NCBI GenBank assembly: GCA_964343305.1
Contig: CAYFJO010000339.1
Coordinates: 1 to 11,816 of the forward strand
Source of the DNA: CAYFJO01 sp964343305
GTDB taxonomy: Bacteria; Planctomycetota; Planctomycetia; Pirellulales; Pirellulaceae
Direction of reading: 5' to 3'
DNA: 11,816 bases
The notes under the pieces were generated by a model, which was given only the letters and a program-made list of their open reading frames with translations, did not search any database and had not been told where the DNA came from. Both the position numbers and the translations under genes were made by a program. Shown in pieces: positions 9,301 through 11,816 of this stretch; within the stretch, counting starts at the first letter, position 1, and every line of letters starts with the position of its first letter.

Positions 9301-9996
9301 CCGTCGGACGCAACGATCAAGGTCTTGTTCTCGGCAGGGGGGCTTCAAAGGGAATCTCGCACTGAGCTCAACGAGCCGCCGTCAAAGTGGTCGCTGTGCG
9401 ACTATGAGTTTTCTCACGTCTTGGTTGATGAACCTGCAACCTTGCGAGTCCTGAAGCCTTTCCAGGTCAAGGTAGCCGACGGCGAGTGGAAAACGCTCGC
9501 TAGTTGCGCGGCCGACGGCGGTGAAGTGAACGGCATCCGGTTCGAACCGGTCGCGGAGAACGATGGACGGTTATCGTTGAAAGCCTGGTTCGGAGTCAAC
9601 GTGCGCGACGTTCGTTTCGTCGTGGAAGACACCGAGGGCCAAGAACACGTTTCCGCCGAAGGCCACGAGTTGAAAAAAGAAGGAGTCTCCTACGCCTTCG
9701 AGGCGAGTGTCGTGGTGCCTCGTAAGCGAATTCGCATGATTCACTTGCAAAGGCGGCCCTTCAAGTGGTTTGAATTCCGTAACGTATCACTGCATCCGGG
9801 CAAACTGACGGCCGCTTCCGCGAAGCTAGTCGGAATCACTGGAGACCGCGACTACAAGTTGGAAAAGAAAAACGGCGAAGAAAAAGCCCCCGCAACCGAT
9901 GGTGCATTGCAAAATGCACGCCCGGCAGCCAAAGAGCCCATCGACGCTGGGGCGCGGATCATCGTCGACTATAACATCGCCGGAAGCGAACAGTGA
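3319..9996 (+). CDS. Giant M56-family (BlaR1-like) membrane zinc peptidase with long multidomain C-terminal extension
   Basis: A single ORF of 2225 residues; typical BlaR1/MecR1 proteins have about 600. ATG 3319 is preferred because AGGAG (3307-3311) lies 7 bases upstream; GTG 3304 is in frame but overlaps that site. Residues 1-412 are the M56 module: membrane segments about 13-40, 49-70, 167-195, 289-308 and 391-411; zinc motif H276-E-L-A-H280 and downstream E317-N-A-A-D as the likely third ligand site. The extension follows: helical, HEAT-like stretch about 600-845; three Ig-like copies at 848-1003, 1088-1226 and 1441-1594, each opening with W-G and containing (R/Q)NV(S/G); an emfourin-like segment about 1227-1374; a DUF6263-like domain about 1633-1903 (LPPKPVAVGDTWKI); and an unassigned module about 1929-2180 ending FKWFEFRNVSLHPG. 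By analogy it would sense an extracytoplasmic signal and inactivate the BlaI-type repressor upstream. Whether the extension is the sensor is inference. Linkers carry repeated peptides encoded by palindromes. Confidence 0.92.
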   Translation: MNASAWLGETFALRLALTLLHFVWQGVAVASIVVVVGWLLKRAAAQVRYAVNVAAMFVMVACLLVTFATVDVAGWVSRPDADDSGEPSDEERTLLALRFAESENAAGTVRVPSLDLTEAEVLDEANVLAGGSGDEPATLDKANSHGASRETSELNPRHSNYAEAQTSRVLAWIGPVSPYLTVMYVAGVAVMLLRLARSLLGGQRLRGSATPVEDEDLLAMIARQARHIGLRAAPTVAYCDRILVPVVIGLVKPMILLPAALASGLSPDQLQALVTHELAHIRRFDLLVNLLQRLIEAVLFFHPAVWFVSRRVSIERENAADDMVLAAGSHRASYADALVRMAELSLALRNTRISNQAAALAASGNNTSDFKRRVLRLLENTDVPKLRLTRGGILAMVMVAASLLVTPVLVDTWAQPRSNPEEAKRAADEITPIGKLFKQLSTHQFLEHWKLRSVDERPSVVVDDYRGYRVVLRRTWKHYTDTGNQTAQKAAPSPSGESNRPFELRHEDWEFVLVAIQPNKAPATLKSRIKWQKSNSPYHTRDVCLGEGHGYVWFTRGTINLQDYVRGQLKLEGGDDRIQLVIDGLAVEDSGSNTSNSCQHMVEQFGDRALPYVERAIERSGDDNPWRIVGSLAYIRTQRATALLTKLAGSEDRDLRLAAYYALIHRPIRKSARQTYIEMLRRHRYVDQVCQACIEFKWREALPVLRDVIKQPRNLRELETAIRTRRILEGKPISEALLKADQTLRSLTRADREPETEKQIRAAYDLLVDSDDAEAANLAALSLALFVYKGSTAAVRAAGIEILVARPEESTMEFLTTLSVRLDRNDQIEEVIKAVIEARAALKPQVSWGETVNGLQAGISIAAYPHRVPGRQLRVGDYLFAQVTFRNVSSDPIQFTANPSLPVPVVTDQTGKQLQATIPPADGSKPDPFKTTHRLAPMKSVTLRCRRSTIAPHRPVYNSDGYHIVADAGKYSLTAPLSMSRVKGGDWTGTLQTGTLGLEVFPADASESKLGFLSDVPEFRELDLSVNEERLMQVVAKHKLVSRVTKTEKQTTYTLYNPKGECVVVMFRDGKCSGIQRLRPDPDFGGNWGEPLLGLRMRLTAPRGSEYRRGTRLPLLVEMQNVSDEPIQFADLAPSCDFKVFTEAGDWLGIARRGVAISPWERAAGSLTPQQVIQWHVWFDRMRLNKPAEAGSTVLVHVSVPRQIEEAGKLPRTSYSTPVMLKLIDAPMVALHNGGKGPELTAKDVSDRWTEKMDLVYREAGGLRISKARVIHIDGQGHVTMLDCGVADRTETKLDRDRLNKLAKRLHEMKVWELSDVDWRLANVDEGEVRISLTYGGAAIVGDYANGLMRNNKTLAAFQTEMLAVIDEAVKTSRKPPAEDIDRRKEEVPGTGENEKRDKNGKRDSPTSEAQSRGKPGDDAPSKRLAGEETMWRVTRFKPVWGPARDGVQVGIAITTDHRKFRSGERVLLEIYVRNVGEKTLGIKYSFYAPEEPPAVHDADGKRLRIDPVFLGGTIPLYRHTLKPNEVVAVHHQGLGLGDNPTPGKFWHPFAKDPVPGSYRLAQSVWIDVTQIDGVDGGPRLNLTSGEVALEIVDGEREDQRESPASEADDGENGEEKVPGTDDSSMYYPRHLYQDGQSLSFVVRKESLSKDVTARHRERDVPRVRVGDGLFPIFHTTTTTEMTFRVDEKQKDTQVVRAAVKGVQIVSFHGGDTREFTAKQDPNSKNFYDLHIGREFTFHITAGGKPKLTAGVDALSEAMKGHRLAGKNWQEALVLKLFQPSVYLPPKPVAVGDTWKINRTLGVVPTGYPVLHGFEGAKGALESVEAKLVAVKKSERGQIAHVALVGQVSQGSYRTFDLQGSLEVDLSENNLRKLHVTLTDQKASPAKLDPLYRYVIDVHPPARIAKRDSPESEDNSAEEDDEATVEPSNTLRVRLSDATWIDLAGVTAHPQPHGWWRADGTPMDEGLVSAFPESPTPRKGTGNMVREIRMQARIPSDATIKVLFSAGGLQRESRTELNEPPSKWSLCDYEFSHVLVDEPATLRVLKPFQVKVADGEWKTLASCAADGGEVNGIRFEPVAENDGRLSLKAWFGVNVRDVRFVVEDTEGQEHVSAEGHELKKEGVSYAFEASVVVPRKRIRMIHLQRRPFKWFEFRNVSLHPGKLTAASAKLVGITGDRDYKLEKKNGEEKAPATDGALQNARPAAKEPIDAGARIIVDYNIAGSEQ
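3694..3734. repeat. Imperfect 41-bp palindrome inside the M56 coding sequence
   Basis: The outer arms are AACGT (3694-3698) and ACGTT (3730-3734). The core is a perfect GGCTCA (3709-3714), loop GGGGA, TGAGCC (3720-3725), flanked by GGCCGGC and GGCTA. It encodes the low-complexity peptide ANVLAGGSGDEPATL (residues 126-140), in the loop between the second and third membrane segments where insertions are easily tolerated. It has the look of a small mobile palindromic element captured in frame. Confidence 0.5.
7479..7491. repeat. In-frame linker palindrome GGTTCC-G-GGAACC, copy 1
   Basis: A perfect 6+1+6 inverted repeat encoding EVPGT, in the linker after the emfourin-like segment (around residue 1388). 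The same palindrome occurs at 8169-8181 in the same codon phase. Confidence 0.6.
7523..7548. repeat. Dispersed 26-bp linker repeat, copy 1 (encodes KRDSPTSEA)
   Basis: The repeat begins AGCGGGACAGTCCC, in which GGGAC-A-GTCCC is a perfect palindrome, and ends CTTCTGAAGCT. It matches 23 of 26 bases with the copy at 8117-8142 and 21 of 26 with the copy at 9035-9060, all in the same codon phase. The first half (GAAGCGGGACA) also occurs just before it at 7503-7513, giving KRDKNGKRDS. Confidence 0.7.
8117..8142. repeat. Dispersed 26-bp linker repeat, copy 2 (encodes QRESPASEA)
   Basis: The most symmetric copy. GCGGGA-AAG-TCCCGC (8118-8132) is a perfect 6+3+6 inverted repeat, and GCTTC-G-GAAGC (8131-8141) is a second, overlapping one. 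It sits immediately after the third Ig-like domain of the M56 protein. Confidence 0.7.
8169..8181. repeat. In-frame linker palindrome GGTTCC-A-GGAACC, copy 2
   Basis: A perfect 6+1+6 inverted repeat in the peptide NGEEKVPGTD, just before the DUF6263-like domain. A diverged cousin at 9871-9900 encodes NGEEKAPATD near the C-terminus, again in the same codon phase but with the palindrome lost. Confidence 0.6.
9035..9060. repeat. Dispersed 26-bp linker repeat, copy 3 (encodes KRDSPESED)
   Basis: The first 14 bases (AGCGGGACAGTCCC) are identical to copy 1; the second half is diverged. It lies in the acidic linker directly after the DUF6263-like domain and before the last module. Confidence 0.65.
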
Positions 9997-10181
9997 CATC
10001 TTCGTCCTGCACACTGGCGGGCGAAAACTCATCGGAACTGAAGGCCCGCCTCTCCATCGCGAAGCTGACTGTGCTGGAAGAGGGCGAGGCTCCGGTTGTC
10101 GAAGTGACTTTGGGCGACACACAGAAAAAGGCTGACAAAAAGGAAGCAGTCGTCCGAACGCTGGCGAACGAGCCACGTTGA
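9993..10181 (+). CDS. Possible small ORF overlapping the M56 stop, or frameshifted C-terminal remnant
   Basis: A 62-codon frame opening with GTG at 9993 overlaps the TGA stop of the M56 gene (GTGA). The peptide (ELKARLSIAKLTVLEEGEAPVVEVTLG, written here in part as ELKARLSIAKL and VVEVTLGDTQKK) has the composition of a real alpha/beta segment rather than random frame. Two readings are possible: a translationally coupled small protein, or the former C-terminus of the M56 protein cut off by a frameshift between about 9975 and 9994. A second open stretch in another frame (10136-10249, ending NVECLTFVEM...RRDYFI) overlaps its end, which favours decay. I recognise no family, and there is no Shine-Dalgarno sequence suited to GTG 9993. 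Confidence 0.3.
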   Translation: MTSSSCTLAGENSSELKARLSIAKLTVLEEGEAPVVEVTLGDTQKKADKKEAVVRTLANEPR

Positions 10182-10187
10182 ACGTGG
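10173..10187. repeat. Perfect 15-bp palindrome CCACGTT-G-AACGTGG
   Basis: 7-bp arms around one base, centred on the TGA that ends the 9993-10181 frame. There is no T-run after it, so it is not an obvious intrinsic terminator. It could be a protein-binding site or part of a palindromic element like those in the M56 gene. Confidence 0.45.
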
Positions 10188-10247
10188 AGTGTCTGACGTT
10201 TGTCGAAATGCGGAAGACGCCCAATCTGCGGCGTGATTACTTCATCT

Positions 10248-10265
10248 AGCGATTCGGATCGCTTT
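10248..10265 (+). terminator. Weak terminator-like hairpin downstream of the M56 gene
   Basis: AGCGAT (10248-10253), loop TCGG, ATCGCT (10258-10263), followed by only three Ts counting the last base of the stem. The stem is perfect but short and the T-run is poor. Its position, between the end of the M56 operon and the promoter of the next operon, is right for a terminator. Confidence 0.3.
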
Positions 10266-10297
10266 CAGCCTCATCCTTCCGGCTGCCCGTCTCTAAA

Positions 10298-10315
10298 TGT
10301 AAAGCATGATTGACA
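10298..10315. promoter_or_regulatory. Operator-like dyad O1 of the XRE operon (overlaps the -35)
   Basis: TGTAAAGC-AT-GATTGACA: 6 of 8 positions are symmetric, and the right half contains the -35 TTGACA. It is the upstream twin of the site at 10319-10336, offset by exactly 21 bp (two helical turns). The direct repeat ATGTAAAGCA is shared at 10297 and 10318. Confidence 0.55.
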
Positions 10316-10338
10316 ATATGTAAAGCACGCTGTACAAT
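10310..10338 (+). promoter_or_regulatory. Strong sigma70-type promoter of the XRE / membrane protein operon
   Basis: -35 TTGACA (10310-10315, 6/6), 17-bp spacer, -10 TACAAT (10333-10338, 5/6). This is the best housekeeping promoter in the window. The start would fall near 10345, giving a leader of only about 25 bases before ATG 10369. Both boxes are embedded in operator-like dyads, so it is likely strong but tightly repressed. Confidence 0.75.
10319..10336. promoter_or_regulatory. Operator-like dyad O2 of the XRE operon (overlaps the -10)
   Basis: TGTAAAGC-AC-GCTGTACA: 7 of 8 positions are symmetric. It fills most of the spacer and enters the -10 box. The best candidate binder is the XRE regulator encoded immediately downstream, which implies autorepression (inference). 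Confidence 0.6.
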
Positions 10339-10368
10339 TCAAGTGTTTCATGGTTGGGACTGGAATTA

Positions 10369-10584
10369 ATGAAAGTTCATCTAAAACGCCACCGCTTTGA
10401 GAACGACAGCATGACCCAGCAGCAACTTGCGGAAGAAGTCGGGGTCACGCGTCAGACAATCATTTCCATCGAACGTGGCAAGTACAAGCCGTCGATCGAG
10501 CTGGCGCTGCGACTCGCGCGCGTTTTTGGAGTGCCAGTCGAAGCGATCTTCGAGCTGGACGATCCGAAAAAGGAAGAACAATGA
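10369..10584 (+). CDS. Small XRE/Cro-type helix-turn-helix regulator
   Basis: A 71-residue cytoplasmic DNA-binding protein consisting of a single HTH_3 domain, like the short YgzD/YozG-type regulators. Residues 16-35 (TQQQLAEEVGVTRQTIISIE) are the helix-turn-helix, followed by RGKYKPSIELALRLARVFGVPVEAIFEL (residues 36-63), the family's typical dimer-side helices. ATG 10369 is chosen because MKVHLKRHR matches the usual family start; an in-frame TTG at 10354 would add five residues. The Shine-Dalgarno sequence is weak (GGGACTGGA at 10356-10364). The stop overlaps the start of the membrane protein gene (ATGA), so the two are probably translationally coupled. Such regulators commonly sit before a membrane protein they control with themselves; the paired dyads in the promoter fit autorepression. 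Confidence 0.92.
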   Translation: MKVHLKRHRFENDSMTQQQLAEEVGVTRQTIISIERGKYKPSIELALRLARVFGVPVEAIFELDDPKKEEQ

Positions 10585-11357
10585 ACAAGGCACGTGGCTG
10601 GTTTCAATCGCTTTTGATGCACCTTCACATTTCACCGGTTGGTTTAATTGCTTTGTCGCTCGTTGTTGTCGGTCTGGCATTGGGCGCCTCGGTGCACAAG
10701 GGCTTCATGATCTTGATGGCGATGGGCGCTTTCGGGCCCGGCATCTTGCGCCAGCTCGGTCTACTCAATGACCTGGACGACTTCCAGAAAGAAGCTGCCG
10801 CCCAAGCCGGGCAGCGCGCATATCTTGTTGCGGCCATCTTCCTGATGGTCGTGCTAATTACGCAAGGTTGGCATCAGCTTAGCTTGAGCAACGATCAGGT
10901 ACCCGCCTCGGCCATCGTGACGATGATGTTGGTCGTCTACTACGCGAGTTACTGCTTGACCTTCTGGGACACGCGCAAGGCCGTCTCTCGGATCTTGCTC
11001 GCCTTCGGCCTTTTTTGGCTCGCATTTTCCGTCATGAGCCACGGCAGCGAACCGATGGTGCTGCTCGGTGAAGGGCTGGTCGTTCCCGGTCCCTTTATCT
11101 TATTCGCGATTTTGTGCCGGTGGTGGCCGCGTGCCATTGGACTGGTTCTGCTGGTCGCTAGCGTGGGGGCCATCTTCTTCTTCCATATGTTGCCGCTGAG
11201 TGACATGGATTCCCGGAGAGTTTTCAGAAACATTTTCATGATTGTGCTCATCCCGCTGCCGCTTGCGGTGTCCGGCATTGCACTAATCACATCGCAACAC
11301 GGAGACGCGAGTTTCGAGCGCTCAGAGCCGGTGAACACCAACAACATTGGAGGATGA
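10581..11357 (+). CDS. Multi-pass integral membrane protein of unknown function
   Basis: 258 residues with about seven or eight hydrophobic segments, at roughly 18-36, 42-58, 82-98, 110-130, 138-156, 164-182, 186-204 and 216-238. A short charged loop (LNDLDDFQKEAAAQAGQRA) follows the second segment, and a polar tail closes the protein (SFERSEPVNTNNIGG). I recognise no catalytic motif and no specific family. The start ATG overlaps the stop of the XRE gene by ATGA, and the end contains the Shine-Dalgarno sequence of the next gene, so it is the middle gene of a tight operon. The context suggests a membrane component paired with a cytoplasmic regulator and a secreted or membrane-anchored partner; a permease-like or sensor role is possible, but nothing in the sequence decides it. 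Confidence 0.88.
   Translation: MNKARGWFQSLLMHLHISPVGLIALSLVVVGLALGASVHKGFMILMAMGAFGPGILRQLGLLNDLDDFQKEAAAQAGQRAYLVAAIFLMVVLITQGWHQLSLSNDQVPASAIVTMMLVVYYASYCLTFWDTRKAVSRILLAFGLFWLAFSVMSHGSEPMVLLGEGLVVPGPFILFAILCRWWPRAIGLVLLVASVGAIFFFHMLPLSDMDSRRVFRNIFMIVLIPLPLAVSGIALITSQHGDASFERSEPVNTNNIGG
11349..11354 (+). promoter_or_regulatory. Strong ribosome binding site inside the end of the membrane protein gene
   Basis: GGAGGA lies 7 bases before ATG 11362 and within the last codons of the preceding gene. It is the best Shine-Dalgarno sequence in the window; it fixes the start of the third gene and supports co-transcription. Confidence 0.8.
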
Positions 11358-11361
11358 CAGA

Positions 11362-11816
11362 ATGATCGCGATCAGAGTCCAAATCGTGTTCTTTACATTG
11401 GCCCTTTTGACGCCAACTGATTGGTCGATGGCCAGAGCGGACGCGTATCGGATGAACATCAAGACCAACGTAGAGAAAGGCCAAATGGATGGCAAAATGA
11501 CGTTGCAATATGTCAATCTAGGCAAGCGGCCGTTGAAGGAGCTTCGATTACGCTTGGATCTGAACTTGAGTCGCACGGATTCGATGAGAATCTCGCACGT
11601 TCGCGATAACGCAGGTGAAGACCTGTCGTGGCGGTACGTGCCGTTCGAGTTCGGAAATGCGAAATCTGAGAAAGCGCAAATCAACATCGACCTTCCTGCA
11701 CCGTTGAATCCGAACAGCGAAGCTAAGCTTCAAATCACGTTCCTGCTTAATCACGTTGGGTCTGATACCGATCGCCGGAAGCCAACCAGTTTTCGATCGT
11801 TTGGCGTCTGCCAACT
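11362..11816 (+). CDS. Secreted protein with M1-aminopeptidase-like N-terminal domain, partial
   Basis: The frame is open from ATG 11362 to the window edge: 151 codons visible, C-terminus missing. Residues 1-26 look like a signal peptide or membrane anchor (MIAIRVQIVFFTLALLT, then WSMARA). The mature part, beginning ADAYRMNIKTNVEKGQMDGKM, alternates beta-strand-like segments (TLQYVNLGKRPLKELRLRL, MRISHVRDNAG, AQINIDLPAPL, KLQITFLL). That order resembles the beta-sandwich N-terminal domain of aminopeptidase N-type (M1) proteins: 'amphipathic strand, Y-x-N, L-x-L-x-L, then a strand closing in an L-P-x-P-L turn'. The catalytic HEXXH domain would lie beyond the window, so peptidase activity cannot be judged. 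It is third in an operon with an XRE regulator and a membrane protein, with a strong Shine-Dalgarno sequence overlapping the upstream gene. Family assignment is tentative; the gene itself is well supported. Confidence 0.85.
   Translation, partial: MIAIRVQIVFFTLALLTPTDWSMARADAYRMNIKTNVEKGQMDGKMTLQYVNLGKRPLKELRLRLDLNLSRTDSMRISHVRDNAGEDLSWRYVPFEFGNAKSEKAQINIDLPAPLNPNSEAKLQITFLLNHVGSDTDRRKPTSFRSFGVCQ

Noticed and set aside
1..11816. CRISPR arrays, tRNA, rRNA, transposase or integrase genes
   Set aside because: I looked for regularly spaced repeats, tRNA-like cloverleaf ends and DDE or tyrosine-recombinase motifs and saw none.

Overview
The window looks like chromosomal DNA of a planctomycete (Planctomycetota, probably Pirellulales or a relative). 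This rests on the gene content: a secreted SGNH-plus-beta-propeller protein of the PVC 'membrane-bound dehydrogenase' type, a BlaI-like repressor next to a very large M56 (BlaR1-like) membrane protein, and moderately GC-rich coding sequence. The lineage is inferred from protein families; no marker gene is present.

Layout. Positions 1-2229 (minus strand) hold the N-terminal 743 codons of a large secreted protein with a GDSL/SGNH-like domain followed by a glucose/sorbosone-dehydrogenase-like propeller; its C-terminus lies outside the window. A gap of about 640 bases (2230-2867) follows. It has no convincing gene, but at its right end it carries a good promoter bracketed by two copies of a 16-bp palindrome, the probable operators of the BlaI-type repressor (2868-3257, plus). 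Sixty bases later begins the dominant feature, a 2225-residue M56-family protein (3319-9996, plus). It has the usual N-terminal membrane zinc-peptidase module and then about 1800 residues of extra modules: HEAT-like helices, three copies of an Ig-like 'RNVS' domain, a small emfourin-like domain, a DUF6263-like domain and an unassigned C-terminal module. Several linkers between these modules are encoded by related palindromic DNA repeats kept in one reading phase.

Positions 9997-10297 contain a possible small overlapping ORF or frameshifted tail, a perfect 15-bp palindrome and a weak terminator-like hairpin. A second plus-strand operon then starts from a near-consensus promoter (TTGACA, 17 bp, TACAAT) whose -35 and -10 boxes are each covered by an 18-bp imperfect palindrome. 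It encodes a 71-residue XRE/Cro-type regulator (10369-10584), a multi-pass membrane protein overlapping it by ATGA (10581-11357), and the start of a secreted protein resembling the N-terminal beta-domain of M1 aminopeptidases (11362 to the window end).

Functional picture (inference). Two independently autoregulated membrane-linked systems lie in tandem. The first is a BlaI/M56 pair, in which the protease would sense a signal outside the membrane and relieve repression. The second is a small repressor/membrane protein/secreted protein operon. The minus-strand SGNH/propeller gene is divergent and functionally separate, probably acting outside the cytoplasm on carbohydrates.
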